Shown: positions 33,773 through 42,118 of the stretch, piece after piece
How positions within the stretch are numbered: the stretch's first letter is position 1
Layout of the letters: the number at the start of each line of letters is the position of its first letter
Source of the DNA: an uncultured Clostridia bacterium
Lineage (GTDB): Bacteria > Bacillota > Clostridia > Peptostreptococcales > Anaerovoracaceae
Length of the DNA: 64,000 nt
Direction of reading: 5' to 3'
Assembly: GCA_934271235.1 (NCBI GenBank)
Contig: CAKQQT010000001.1
Span: forward strand, 1-64,000
Notes under the pieces: model-generated
What the model was told of the DNA's origin: nothing
What the model saw: the letters and a program-made list of their open reading frames with translations, nothing else
Database searches by the model: none
Program-made: the position numbers and the translations under genes

Positions 33773-34826
33773 GTGAGTCAAAAGTCAGTGAAAAGTAAAA
33801 AGAGAAGAGAAGATCAATTATCAAATCCGATAAAAGCGCAGAAGCGTATACAAAGCCGTATGGGCGAGAAACCGTAGCGCAATCACAAGGACTCAACGTT
33901 TTGCCTGCTGTTTTCTGAGCCGCAGCGAGCCATTGAATTGTACAATGCTGTTACCGGGGAAAATTTGCCGCCGGATACGGAATTAACCTATACCACACTC
34001 AAAAATGCTATTTATATCGACCGCAACAATGACCTTAGTTTTGTCATTAAAGACCGTTATCTGGTAATGTCAGAATGCCAAAGCACTGTCAATATGAACA
34101 TCCCGATGCGCTGTCTCGGCTATGTTAATCGCACTTTGGAGAACCTCGCAGGCAGAGAAGGGCTTTACGGTAGGAATTTAGTGCAGTTTCCTGCACCCGA
34201 ATTTTACTTATTCTATGTGGGTAAAGAGACATGGTCGCGCAAGACCTTGCGTTTGTCGGAAAGTTTTTTGGTCGAACCAAAAGAAAATTCACTCGAGCTG
34301 GTTGTCAACCTGATCAACTTGAATTATAATGTCCTTGTCACAGCGAGTGCAAAGCGGCAGCGCATGCAGAGCTGATGAAAGACAGATGTCCGAGCGAAGG
34401 CGATTGGCAAGCCGTCAGGCGCAGACAGAGCCACTCAGCACACGGACCACTGAAACTAATGAAATACTACAGAGAAGTCCGTCGCTGTTGGGATACAGTA
34501 AATTGCTGTATCATATACAAGAGGAAATGAGTGCAAACGGCGGTGATTTGAAACGAGCCATCGATACGGCAGTGAAAGTGTACATTGACGAGGGTTTGAT
34601 CGCGGACTTCCTGCATAAACATAGCAAAGAGGTGACAGGCATGCTGTTCAATGAGATCACAGTAGAAGAATTTGCGGAGATCCGGGCGCGTGAAGCCTAT
34701 GCGGATGGCGAAAAGGCTGGAGAGGCCATTGGCTACGAAAAAGGTGAAAAGATTGGGCTTGCACGTGGCGCGGCGACCAGAGGAGATCGCGGCACTTTAA
34801 GTAAAAATCAGCTTTATACTTTATAA
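33773..34826 (+). pseudogene. Rpn/PD-(D/E)xK transposase-like nuclease, broken
   Basis: AGGAG is 8 nt before GTG 33773. The frame (MSQKSVKSKKRREDQLS) meets TAG at 33875 and then continues in the same frame with the family signature: HKDSTFCLLFSEPQRAIELY, DRNNDLSFVIKDRYLVMSEC and NMNIPMRCLGYVNRTLE. The frame ends at 34375, and the C-terminal part (SLLGYSKLLYHIQEE, IDEGLIADFLHKHSKEVTGM, GYEKGEKIGLARG) is in another frame to 34826. One nonsense codon and one frameshift or rearranged middle therefore break it. Rpn proteins are recombination-promoting nucleases. Promoter-like TTGAAG/TAAAGT lies about 60 nt upstream. Confidence 0.75.
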
Positions 34827-34869
34827 TTGTGGATACAGATGAAACATGAACATGCACGGCAAAAAATGC

Positions 34870-34897
34870 TTGCTTTTTGGTGTGGATGTAGTATAAT
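34870..34897 (+). promoter_or_regulatory. Promoter of the rpsF operon
   Basis: TTGCTT (34870-34875), 16 nt, TATAAT (34892-34897). Confidence 0.65.
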
Positions 34898-34925
34898 AAT
34901 TAAGCATGAGTTTGCTCGTGTGAAT

Positions 34926-34981
34926 CTCTGCGACGAGAATGCGGGAAAAGCCGGAACGGCGGAACCTGCAGAGAGCGTCGC
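34926..34981 (+). promoter_or_regulatory. Structured leader of the rpsF operon, possible S6:S18 leader
   Basis: Two overlapping pairings are possible: CTCTGC (34926-34931) with GCAGAG (34968-34973), and GCGACG (34930-34935) with CGTCGC (34976-34981). They enclose CCGGAACGGCGG. S6:S18 autoregulatory leaders carry a conserved CCG in a bulge before rpsF in many bacteria. Position and CCG content fit; the exact motif is not verified. Confidence 0.4.
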
Positions 34982-35007
34982 CATATAGTCCACAGGGAGG
35001 TGACAAA

Positions 35008-35295
35008 ATGACAAATTATGAAGTTATGTTCATTATCGATGCTGCTTTGGAAGACGAAAAGAAGGACGCAACAGTAGAAACTGTACAGTCCATCATCGCT
35101 GCTGACGGTGAAGTTGAAAAAGTAGACGTTTGGGGAATGAGAAAGCTTGCATATCCGATCGACAAGAAAGCCGAAGGATATTATGTAGTCGTTGACTTCA
35201 AAGGCAATCCGACATTACCGAAGGAACTTGACAGAAGACTCAAGATTTCCGATAACGTTATCAGACACATCATCATCAACAATGATGCACAGTAG
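35008..35295 (+). CDS. rpsF: 30S ribosomal protein S6
   Basis: The 95-residue protein has the S6 pattern TNYEVMFIIDAALEDEKKDA, VWGMRKLAYPIDKKAEGYYV and a C-terminal RRLKISDNVIRHIII. GGGAGGTG lies before ATG 35008. It binds S18 on the small-subunit platform. It is first in the rpsF-ssb-rpsR operon, the standard order in Firmicutes. Confidence 0.97.
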   Translation: MTNYEVMFIIDAALEDEKKDATVETVQSIIAADGEVEKVDVWGMRKLAYPIDKKAEGYYVVVDFKGNPTLPKELDRRLKISDNVIRHIIINNDAQ

Positions 35296-35310
35296 GAACG
35301 AGGTGCAAGC

Positions 35311-35739
35311 ATGAACAGTGTAGTATTGATCGGGAGACTGACCAGAGATCCGGAAGTTCGTTATTCTGCCGGAACGCAGATGGCGATCTGCAGATTCGCG
35401 GTAGCGATCGACAGACCGCCGAGACAGAACGGCGAAAAGCAGACGGACTTTCCGAACGTTGTCGTATTCGGCAAACAGGCTGAGAACTGCGAGCGCTTCC
35501 TCGCAAAAGGAAGACTGGTAGGCGTTCAGGGAAGGATCCAGACCGGCAGTTATACCAACAAGGACGGCGCAACTGTTTACACCACGGAAGTCGTAGCTGA
35601 CAGAGTAGAATTTTTAGAATGGGGCGACAGACCTGCAGGCGGCCAAGGCGGCATGAGAGCGCAGGCACAGGAAGCTGCACCGAGATTCGATGCGGCACCG
35701 GAAGGATTCTCCGCGATTGACGAAGATATCCCGTTCTAA
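35311..35739 (+). CDS. ssb: Single-stranded DNA-binding protein
   Basis: The 142-residue OB-fold protein has [20 protein letters not shown], a Gly/Gln-rich linker (about 107-125) and the acidic tip AIDEDIPF, the conserved docking site for replication and repair partners. It lies 15 nt after rpsF and 19 nt before rpsR. Confidence 0.97.
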   Translation: MNSVVLIGRLTRDPEVRYSAGTQMAICRFAVAIDRPPRQNGEKQTDFPNVVVFGKQAENCERFLAKGRLVGVQGRIQTGSYTNKDGATVYTTEVVADRVEFLEWGDRPAGGQGGMRAQAQEAAPRFDAAPEGFSAIDEDIPF

Positions 35740-35758
35740 AAGAAAGGAGATAAGAACT

Positions 35759-35995
35759 ATGATGGATAAGAGACGCGGCGGTGGCATGAGAAGAAAAAAA
35801 GTATGCCAATTCTGCGCTGACAAGACAGAAAAAATCGATTATAAGGACACAGAAAAATTAAAGAGATACGTGACCGAAAGAGGCAAGATCCTGCCGAAGA
35901 GAATCACAGGTACTTGCGCAATGCACCAGAGAGAAGTAACCACAGCGATCAAAAGAGCAAGAATCGTTGCACTGCTTCCTTACGTTGCAGACTAA
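35759..35995 (+). CDS. rpsR: 30S ribosomal protein S18
   Basis: The protein has 78 residues and ends in [11 protein letters not shown]. The N-terminal region has CQFC and a later Cys in GTCAMHQRE, so this is a cysteine-containing, probably zinc-binding form. Two adjacent ATGs (35759 and 35762) are possible starts after AAAGGAG. It is the last gene of the operon; a GC hairpin with a TTCG loop follows at 36011. Confidence 0.97.
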   Translation: MMDKRRGGGMRRKKVCQFCADKTEKIDYKDTEKLKRYVTERGKILPKRITGTCAMHQREVTTAIKRARIVALLPYVAD

Positions 35996-36010
35996 TCAGA
36001 TCGAAACCGT

Positions 36011-36032
36011 GCAGAGAGCTTCGGCTCTCTGC
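36011..36032 (+). terminator. UUCG-loop hairpin after rpsR
   Basis: GCAGAGAGC-TTCG-GCTCTCTGC is a 9-bp perfect stem closed by the very stable C(UUCG)G loop. It lacks a T tract and lies 8 nt before tRNA-Val, so it may serve in processing between the mRNA and the tRNA. Confidence 0.6.
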
Positions 36033-36039
36033 AGACTGC

Positions 36040-36115
36040 GATTTGTTAGCTCAGCTGGGAGAGCACTTGGGTGACAACCAAGAGGTCGGCAGTTCGAGCC
36101 TGCCACAAATCACCA
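36040..36115 (+). tRNA. tRNA-Val (anticodon GAC)
   Basis: The cloverleaf is complete. The acceptor stem is GATTTGT with ACAAATC and the D arm is GCTC/GAGC. The anticodon stem CTTGG/CCAAG holds loop GTGACAA (GAC at 34-36), and the T arm GGCAG/CTGCC holds TTCGAGC. A genome-encoded ACCA end is present. Confidence 0.95.
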
Positions 36116-36122
36116 AAATGAA

Positions 36123-36173
36123 AAAGAGCGTTGACATGAGCAGAACATCCTGCGAAATGGGCCGCTCTTTTTT
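36123..36173 (+). terminator. Terminator after tRNA-Val
   Basis: AAAGAGCG pairs with CGCTCTTT, followed by T residues to 36173; the loop is long (32 nt). Confidence 0.6.
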
Positions 36174-36248
36174 GTTGCGTTCAAAAGGGAGATATAGTAA
36201 AATAAAAGAAGGTATAACCGAAAATCGAAAGAGAGGATTGTGCAGCAT

Positions 36249-36971
36249 ATGGAAGAACAAGGCACAGCCAAAAAAGTGAAGACCGAAACCAAAAAAGAAG
36301 TGAAAAGACCGATCCCGGCGGGCGTTCCGTACTTGGGAGCAGGCATCGCGTTTTTTATCCTGGCGATGATCCTGCCGATGTACCGGCTCTGGGCGCTGAT
36401 CGCGGATCTGGTGATCGCGTTTGCGCTCTGCGCGGCTCTGGGAAGCATGCGCAGGAAACAGATCGCGGCGATGCCGGTCGTAACGCCGGTGCAGCAGCGG
36501 GCGGATGAGATCTCCAAAATGCTGGATGCAGGCAGAGATCAGATGTATGCGCTGCAGCCGAAGATCCGGAGCAGCAAGGTCGCGCAGACCGCGGGAAGCA
36601 TGGCAAACACCATGGAAAAGCTCGCGGACAATCTGGAAAAGAACCCGAAAGACCGCGGCAAGATCCGCAAGGTCGCAGTGCATTATGTACCGATGATCAC
36701 CGACCTGGTCAAGAATTACATCAATCTGGAACAGCAGGGCATCGACGGCGCGAATATTTCCGCAACCATGTCCAGCATCGAAAACGGTCTGGACAAGATC
36801 GACGAGAGCCTCAAACAGTACTTAGACGATATGTTTGAAGATGATAAGATGAGCATCGAAACGGACATCGAAGTTCTCAAGCAGTTGATGAACAAAGACG
36901 CGAATGACGTAAATAAAATGAACTTTGACGATATCTTAAAAGAAACAAATGGAGGAAAAGAAAATGTCTGA
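36249..36971 (+). CDS. XpaC-like (5-bromo-4-chloroindolyl phosphate hydrolysis) membrane protein
   Basis: In this 240-residue protein a charged N-terminus (KKVKTETKKEVKRP) precedes two membrane helices (about 27-44 and 48-66). A long helical cytoplasmic domain follows (KVAVHYVPMITDLVKNYINL, SIENGLDKIDESLKQYLDDM), as in XpaC proteins. XpaC is routinely found next to TelA, as here, where the genes overlap by 8 nt. Function is poorly defined, linked to envelope stress. GTG 36240 is an alternative start. Confidence 0.75.
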   Translation: MEEQGTAKKVKTETKKEVKRPIPAGVPYLGAGIAFFILAMILPMYRLWALIADLVIAFALCAALGSMRRKQIAAMPVVTPVQQRADEISKMLDAGRDQMYALQPKIRSSKVAQTAGSMANTMEKLADNLEKNPKDRGKIRKVAVHYVPMITDLVKNYINLEQQGIDGANISATMSSIENGLDKIDESLKQYLDDMFEDDKMSIETDIEVLKQLMNKDANDVNKMNFDDILKETNGGKENV

Positions 36972-38163
36972 TGAAATGAAAACAATGGAAACAACGGAAA
37001 CCGTGGGAACCGCGGTTGATACGAAAGAAGCGGAAATGCCGGTTTTGATCCTTCCGGGCGAGGATGTAACGCCGCTGGATCAGATGATGGTCGAAGCATC
37101 CGCGCAGCCGACAGTCAAAGAAGTGAACATCGAGGATAAGATCCAGCTGACTGACGCGGAGAAAAAAGCGGTAGAAGAATTCGCGGCGAAGATCGATATC
37201 AGCAACGCGACACATATCCTGCAGTACGGCGCGGACGCACAGGCAAAGATCACCCAGTTCTCCGATATGGCGCTCGAAAAAGTCAGGACGAAGGATCTGG
37301 GATCTGTCGGCGATACACTCAGCGAACTGGTCGTAGAACTCAAAGGCTTCGATCCGACCGAGCAGAAAAAGGGTTTTCTCGGACTCTTCAAAAAAGCAGG
37401 CGGCGGCATCGCGCAGCTGAAAGCGAAATACGACAAGGCGGAAGTCAACGTTGAAAAAGTCGTCGATGTGCTGGAAGGCCATCAGATCACGCTGACCAAG
37501 GATATCGCCGTACTCGACGAAATGTTCAAGGCAAACATGACCAACTTCAAGCAGCTTTCCTTATACATCGTAGCCGGCAAAAAGAAGCTGGAAGAAGTGC
37601 AGAACGTGACGCTTCCGGCGATGCAGGCAAAGGCGTCCGCGTCCGGCTCCATGGAAGACGCGCAGGCGGCAAACGACTACGCAAATCTTGCTAACCGTTT
37701 TGAAAAGAAGCTGCACGACCTCGATCTGACCAGGACCGTTTCCCTGCAGATGGGTCCGCAGATCCGTCTGATCCAGAACAACGACACCCTGATGGTCGAA
37801 AAGATCCAGACTACGCTGCTCAACACGATCCCGCTGTGGAAGAGCCAGATGGTGCTCGCTCTGGGGCTTGCGCACAGCGAACAGGCGATGCAGGCACAGA
37901 AAGCAGTTTCCGATACGACCAACGAACTGCTCAAAAAGAACGCACAGCTGCTCAAGGAAACGACCGTCGGCGTGGCGCAGGAATCCGAACGCGGTATCGT
38001 GGACATCGAAACGCTGCAGCACACCAACCAGATGCTGATCGACACACTGGACGAAGTCGTAAAGATCCAGAACGACGGCAGAGCAAAACGCAAGGCTGCG
38101 GAAGTGGAACTTATGAACATCGAAAACCAGCTTAAGGATAAGATGCTGGAGTTTAGAGGCTAA
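36964..38163 (+). CDS. TelA/KlaA family toxic-anion resistance protein
   Basis: The 399-residue soluble helical protein has the TelA layout: IDISNATHILQYGADAQAKI, GLFKKAGGGIAQLKAKYDKA, LTKDIAVLDEMFKANMTNFK, and the C-terminal ETLQHTNQMLIDTLDEVVKI. Family members give resistance to tellurite, bacteriocins or cell-wall drugs by an unknown route. The start ATG 36964 follows GGAGG, which lies inside the last codons of the XpaC-like gene. The cluster continues with LemA-like and TPM genes, together an envelope-stress set. Confidence 0.9.
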   Translation: MSDEMKTMETTETVGTAVDTKEAEMPVLILPGEDVTPLDQMMVEASAQPTVKEVNIEDKIQLTDAEKKAVEEFAAKIDISNATHILQYGADAQAKITQFSDMALEKVRTKDLGSVGDTLSELVVELKGFDPTEQKKGFLGLFKKAGGGIAQLKAKYDKAEVNVEKVVDVLEGHQITLTKDIAVLDEMFKANMTNFKQLSLYIVAGKKKLEEVQNVTLPAMQAKASASGSMEDAQAANDYANLANRFEKKLHDLDLTRTVSLQMGPQIRLIQNNDTLMVEKIQTTLLNTIPLWKSQMVLALGLAHSEQAMQAQKAVSDTTNELLKKNAQLLKETTVGVAQESERGIVDIETLQHTNQMLIDTLDEVVKIQNDGRAKRKAAEVELMNIENQLKDKMLEFRG

Positions 38164-38168
38164 GGCTT

Positions 38169-38720
38169 ATGAAAATATTAGAAAAGAAGGGCGTCTGCCT
38201 GCTCTTGATGGTGGTGCTGATCGCGGCCGGTTTTCTGATCGGCGGCTATAAAGGGCTAGCCGGACAATATCAGAAAGCCGCGGATGTGTTTTTTCTCGGC
38301 GAAGACCGTGACGGGATCTGTATTGCCAATGATATGGCGGAACGCGCGGCGGCGCTGACGAACCTGCAGACCGTTGCCGCGAAGTATCTGACTGCGGACA
38401 GCTCGGCCCTCAAAGCCGCGAAGGATGCGGTCAACGCGTATACGCAGGCAGAGGGGGATATCCGCGCGATGTTTGCGGCCAATACGAGTATGGATACCGC
38501 GATGGCGGATCTTTATCAGGATCTGGACGGAAAGACATTGGCGGCCAAGGATGAGAGCTATCGGCAGCGGCTGTACGCGGACTTCAACTCCCGCAATGAT
38601 ACCATCAGCCACGACCCGTATTACACCTATGCGTCGGATTACAACAAGATCCTTTCGCATTTTCCTGCGAATCTGATCGCGGCGGCAACGCCGGCCAAGA
38701 CCGCAGCGATCCTGTATTGA
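38169..38720 (+). CDS. LemA-like membrane-anchored protein
   Basis: The 183-residue protein has an N-terminal signal-anchor (VCLLLMVVLIAAGFLIGGYK), then long helices with AAALTNLQTVAAKYL and LYADFNSRNDTISHDPYYTY. It resembles the extracellular helical domain of LemA but is diverged. The neighbour order LemA-like then TPM is common in bacteria. It starts 5 nt after telA. Confidence 0.6.
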   Translation: MKILEKKGVCLLLMVVLIAAGFLIGGYKGLAGQYQKAADVFFLGEDRDGICIANDMAERAAALTNLQTVAAKYLTADSSALKAAKDAVNAYTQAEGDIRAMFAANTSMDTAMADLYQDLDGKTLAAKDESYRQRLYADFNSRNDTISHDPYYTYASDYNKILSHFPANLIAAATPAKTAAILY

Positions 38721-38805
38721 CGCGGGCGAGCTCGCGCTGCGTGCCGGCGCGTGACCGGCAATGCGGGGAAAAGGACAGAAAGGGCAAAGAAAGGCGAAAA
38801 AGAAG

Positions 38806-39822
38806 ATGAAACAAAGAGGAACAGCCATACTTCTGACCGTGCTCCTGGTGCTGACGTTATCCTGCGGAAGTGCTTTCGCAGGCATACCGGATGCGCCGGA
38901 TCCGTTCTACGCGGCGGACTTCGCGAATGTGCTGGATGCGCAGACCGAGGAACACATCGTGGATCAGAACGGCATTTTGGAAAATCTGTGCGGCGCGCAG
39001 ATCGTCGTGGTGACGACGGATTTTCTGGACGGCATGAACATCGAGGATTATGCCTACAAGATCTTCAATGACTGGAAGATCGGAGATTCCGAAAAGAATA
39101 ACGGGGTCCTGCTGCTGCTTGCGATCGGTGAGGAAAATTACTGGTGCATGCAGGGCAAAGGACTGGAATCCGTGCTGACGAGCGGGGACCTCGACGATAT
39201 CCTCTGGGACAATCTTGAGGAGGACTTTGCTGCTGAGGATTACAGCGCCGGCGTGACTAAGACTTTTGACGCGCTTTATGACAGCGTGTATTCTTACTAT
39301 GCGGGTACGACAGCCGGAGATACCGGAAACGGAAACGCCGGATATCCGCAGGGAAATGAAAACTACGCGGGCGGCGGGATCCGCTTTTCGACCGTTGTGA
39401 AATTGCTTGTGCTGATCTTTGTCATCATACTGATCCTCAGCCTGATCGGCAGCCGCGGAAGCCGGCGCAGGAGAAGCGACTACGGCGGAACAAACTACGG
39501 AAACCGCAATTACGGCAGCGGACCGGTCTTTATCCCGATGAACAATGGGCGCAGACGCAGGAGAACGCCGATGCCGCCGAGCGGCCCGTTTGGAACTCCG
39601 CCGAGCGGCAGCAGGCCGCGGCAGCCACAGCAGCCGCAGCGCAGAAACCCATCCGGCGGCGGACTTTTCGGCGGTGGTTCCTCCTTTGGCGGGGGTTCGA
39701 GCCACCGGAGCAGCGGTTCTTTCGGCGGCGGTCACAGCTCGTTCGGCGGCGGCAGCCGCGGGAGCGGACGCGGCGGTGGCGGCATGAGCCGCGGCGGCGG
39801 AGCCGGCCGCAGAGGCAGATAA
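38806..39822 (+). CDS. TPM-domain membrane protein with Gly/Ser-rich tail
   Basis: The 338-residue protein has a signal peptide (about 1-27) and a TPM domain from FYAADFANVLDAQTEEHIVD through LCGAQIVVVTTDFLDG and ILWDNLEEDFAAEDYSAGV. A membrane helix near 205-225 precedes a low-complexity tail rich in Gly, Ser, Arg and Pro ending GGGAGRRGR. TPM proteins (YgcG/Psb32 type) lie outside the membrane and are linked to repair or envelope stress. A terminator follows. Confidence 0.85.
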   Translation: MKQRGTAILLTVLLVLTLSCGSAFAGIPDAPDPFYAADFANVLDAQTEEHIVDQNGILENLCGAQIVVVTTDFLDGMNIEDYAYKIFNDWKIGDSEKNNGVLLLLAIGEENYWCMQGKGLESVLTSGDLDDILWDNLEEDFAAEDYSAGVTKTFDALYDSVYSYYAGTTAGDTGNGNAGYPQGNENYAGGGIRFSTVVKLLVLIFVIILILSLIGSRGSRRRRSDYGGTNYGNRNYGSGPVFIPMNNGRRRRRTPMPPSGPFGTPPSGSRPRQPQQPQRRNPSGGGLFGGGSSFGGGSSHRSSGSFGGGHSSFGGGSRGSGRGGGGMSRGGGAGRRGR

Positions 39823-39832
39823 CAAGAACAGA

Positions 39833-39868
39833 AGGATCCTACTCACTGCGAGTGGGATTCTTTTTTTG
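39833..39868 (+). terminator. Terminator of the TelA cluster
   Basis: GATCCTACTC pairs (with G-T pairs) with GAGTGGGATT, followed by CTTTTTTT. Confidence 0.7.
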
Positions 39869-39875
39869 AATAAAA

Positions 39876-39942
39876 ATGTAAAGTATGCTTGACATAAAGA
39901 AAAAGCGTGCTATAATATGTCATGTAAAGCGAGCTTTACATG
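39876..39942 (+). promoter_or_regulatory. Promoter with two flanking palindromic operators
   Basis: TTGACA (39889-39894), 16 nt, TATAAT (39911-39916). A 22-bp perfect palindrome, CATGTAAAGC-GA-GCTTTACATG, spans 39921-39942. A diverged copy ATGTAAAG-TATG-CTTGACAT (39876-39895) overlaps the -35. The HTH protein encoded just downstream is the obvious ligand, giving autorepression. Confidence 0.75.
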
Positions 39943-39976
39943 TGAGATCCAAAGAAAGAAACGAGGAGAAAAATTT

Positions 39977-40168
39977 GTGAAGAACCGAATTGAAGAGATC
40001 CGGAAGGCGCGCGGGGTCAACCAGGAAGAACTGGCAAAGGCGCTCGGCGTATCGCGGCAGACGATCAGTTCGCTGGAGAACGGACGCTATAATCCGTCGA
40101 TCGAACTGGCGTATAAACTGTCAAAATATTTTGGCATGACGATCGAAGAAGTCTTTATTTTTGAGTAG
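39977..40168 (+). CDS. Small Cro/CI-type HTH regulator
   Basis: The 63-residue protein is essentially one helix-turn-helix: RIEEIRKARGVNQEELAKAL, GVSRQTISSLENGRYNPSI, YFGMTIEEVFIF. GTG 39977 is taken as start because GAGGAG lies 8 nt upstream. This type of regulator is commonly followed by a small membrane protein and an ABC system, as here. The strong palindromes at its promoter suggest tight self-repression. Confidence 0.85.
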   Translation: MKNRIEEIRKARGVNQEELAKALGVSRQTISSLENGRYNPSIELAYKLSKYFGMTIEEVFIFE

Positions 40169-40198
40169 ATTTTAGGCAGAGCAAGTAAGGAGAAGAGC

Positions 40199-40603
40199 AT
40201 GAGAGATTATAGCAAAAGAATTTATTTTTCGATCCTGTGGATCGTGAGCGGGACCATCCTGTTTGTGCTGGGCTGTACCGGAACGCTGGATTCGTTCTGG
40301 AGCGGCATGGGCGGCGGGCTCCTGGGCGTCGGCATCGTGCAGACGGCTCGCTGGATGCATTATCGCAAGGACCCGGTATATAAGGAAAAGTTTGATGTTT
40401 CGGTCCGCGATGAACGCAACCGCTTCCTTTCCAACAAGGCGTGGGCCTGGGCCGGATACCTGAGCGTGATGATCGGAGCTGCAGGGGTCGTCGTCTTTAA
40501 AGCAGTCGGGCTTGACGAAGTGAGCACCTTCTGCAGCATCGCGGTTTGTCTGCTGATGGTACTTTACTGGGGATTCTATTTGATCCTGAAACGGAAATAC
40601 TGA
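40199..40603 (+). CDS. Small membrane protein partner of the HTH regulator
   Basis: The 134-residue protein has four predicted spans in two pairs (IYFSILWIVSGTILFVLGCT, GGGLLGVGIVQTARWM, AWAGYLSVMIGAAGVVVFKA, CLLMVLYWGFYLIL). The soluble middle carries VSVRDERNRFLSNKAWAW, a motif typical of DUF2178-like proteins next to such HTH genes. Function unknown. AAGGAG precedes ATG 40199. Confidence 0.7.
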   Translation: MRDYSKRIYFSILWIVSGTILFVLGCTGTLDSFWSGMGGGLLGVGIVQTARWMHYRKDPVYKEKFDVSVRDERNRFLSNKAWAWAGYLSVMIGAAGVVVFKAVGLDEVSTFCSIAVCLLMVLYWGFYLILKRKY

Positions 40604-40629
40604 TAAAACAAAAAAGGGGATGTAATAAA

Positions 40630-41379
40630 ATGTGGGAACAAGAAAAGAAGCCGGGAGAAACACAGACGGAAGTGATGCCGCTGCAGATCCGGGGACTGAC
40701 CAAACAATACCCGGGCTTTTGTCTGGATTACGCGGAGCTTACGGTAAAGCCGGGTGAGATCATGGGTCTGGTCGGCGAGAACGGAGCCGGTAAGAGTACG
40801 CTGATGAAAGCAATGCTGGATCTGATCCGCAAGGATGGCGGCGAGGTCCTGTTTTGGGGACAGCCGCTTGCCGATGACGCCGTGTCCGTCAAAAATCGGA
40901 TCGGGATCGTGCTGGATGAGATGAATTTTTATCAGACTCTATGCGCGGATGATGTCGGCAGGATCTGTGCCGGGATCTATCGGAACTGGCAGCAGAGCCG
41001 CTACGAGGACTTCCTGAACAAAGCCGGCATCAACCGAAAAAAGGCGATCAAGGACTTTTCCAAGGGGATGAAAGTGAAGCTGTCATTAGCGGCGGCACTG
41101 TGCCACGGTGCGGATCTTTTGATCCTCGACGAGCCGACGAGCGGTCTGGATCCGATCGCCAGAGAAGATATCCTGGAGATTTTTCGGGATTATGTCGCAG
41201 ATGGGAAAAAAGCGATCCTGCTTTCGTCTCATATCACAGGTGATCTGGAAAAGATCGCAGATGAGATCACGTTTCTGCATCAGGGAAGGATCGTATTTAC
41301 CAGAGACAAGGCAGAGCTGCTCGCGGAGGGCGAGATCAGCGAGATCATGAACCGGTACGCAAGGGGGTGCGCAAGATGA
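40630..41379 (+). CDS. ABC transporter ATP-binding protein
   Basis: The 249-residue ATPase has Walker A GENGAGKST, signature FSKGMKVKLSLAAAL, Walker B LLILDEPTSGLD and the switch His in LSSHITGDLEKIAD. It is closest to the ABC-2 group often paired with GntR or HTH regulators for drug or antimicrobial peptide export. It overlaps the permease gene by 4 nt. The HTH/membrane protein upstream probably belongs to the same operon. Confidence 0.9.
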   Translation: MWEQEKKPGETQTEVMPLQIRGLTKQYPGFCLDYAELTVKPGEIMGLVGENGAGKSTLMKAMLDLIRKDGGEVLFWGQPLADDAVSVKNRIGIVLDEMNFYQTLCADDVGRICAGIYRNWQQSRYEDFLNKAGINRKKAIKDFSKGMKVKLSLAAALCHGADLLILDEPTSGLDPIAREDILEIFRDYVADGKKAILLSSHITGDLEKIADEITFLHQGRIVFTRDKAELLAEGEISEIMNRYARGCAR

Positions 41380-42008
41380 GAGGATTGATCTTAAAAGAAC
41401 TTTTGGGGATGAGAAGCTTTGTGAAAGGAACGCTGTCGGCGATCCTGATCATGAGTATCTGCTTTTATTTTTCGGTCGGAGCGGAGGGCATCATCGCTGC
41501 CGTAGCGATCATGTGCGCGACCATGATCGTGACGACCTATACGCTTGACGAACGGTACAGCTGGCAAAAATATGCGTTGGCCATGCCGATCTCAAGACGG
41601 CAGTATATCGGAGCAAAGTATGTGACCAATCTGATCTTCTGCGGCGCAGGCGTCCTTCTGGGAAGTGTGATCGCGTTGATCCTCTCCTTGCTCAAGCATA
41701 CGACGGATCTTGCGGCGCTGGGTGCAGTCGCGGCGGTCGGGCTGATCATCAGCCTGCTGTTCGGTGCCGTCATCATTCCGCTCCTGACCTTTTTCGGCGC
41801 GGAAAAAGCCAGGATGATCATGATGGGCGTGATCGCCGTGCCGACGATCCTGATCTATCTGATCGTGGATAAAACGGATATCCTCCATCTCACGCTGACC
41901 GGAAAACAAGAGACCTTGCTGGCGATCGGGAGCGTTGGGATCTTCGTGCTGCTGATGCTGCTGTCTTACCTGATCAGCGTACGTATTTTTGAGAAAAAAG
42001 AGTTGTAG
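41376..42008 (+). CDS. ABC-2 type permease
   Basis: The 210-residue protein has six predicted spans and a DERYSWQKYALAMPISRRQY loop typical of ABC-2 permeases that work with BcrA-like ATPases. ATG 41376 overlaps the stop of the ATPase gene. The pair likely exports an antimicrobial or lipid-like substrate; nothing points to a specific one. Confidence 0.85.
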   Translation: MRGLILKELLGMRSFVKGTLSAILIMSICFYFSVGAEGIIAAVAIMCATMIVTTYTLDERYSWQKYALAMPISRRQYIGAKYVTNLIFCGAGVLLGSVIALILSLLKHTTDLAALGAVAAVGLIISLLFGAVIIPLLTFFGAEKARMIMMGVIAVPTILIYLIVDKTDILHLTLTGKQETLLAIGSVGIFVLLMLLSYLISVRIFEKKEL

Positions 42009-42118
42009 ATGGCAGGCTGTGATAATTTTTTTTGGCACTTTCCAAAGCCCTGATTTTGCTGTATAGTATAGGAAAATCACGAAAAAAGTCGAACCGGGCA
42101 TAGGAGGCGCTTACCACG

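Noticed and set aside
42039..42056. Sigma54-like TTGGCACTTTCCAAAGC before the yitT-like gene
   Set aside because: The GG to GC spacing is one base too long and the TTGC element is absent.
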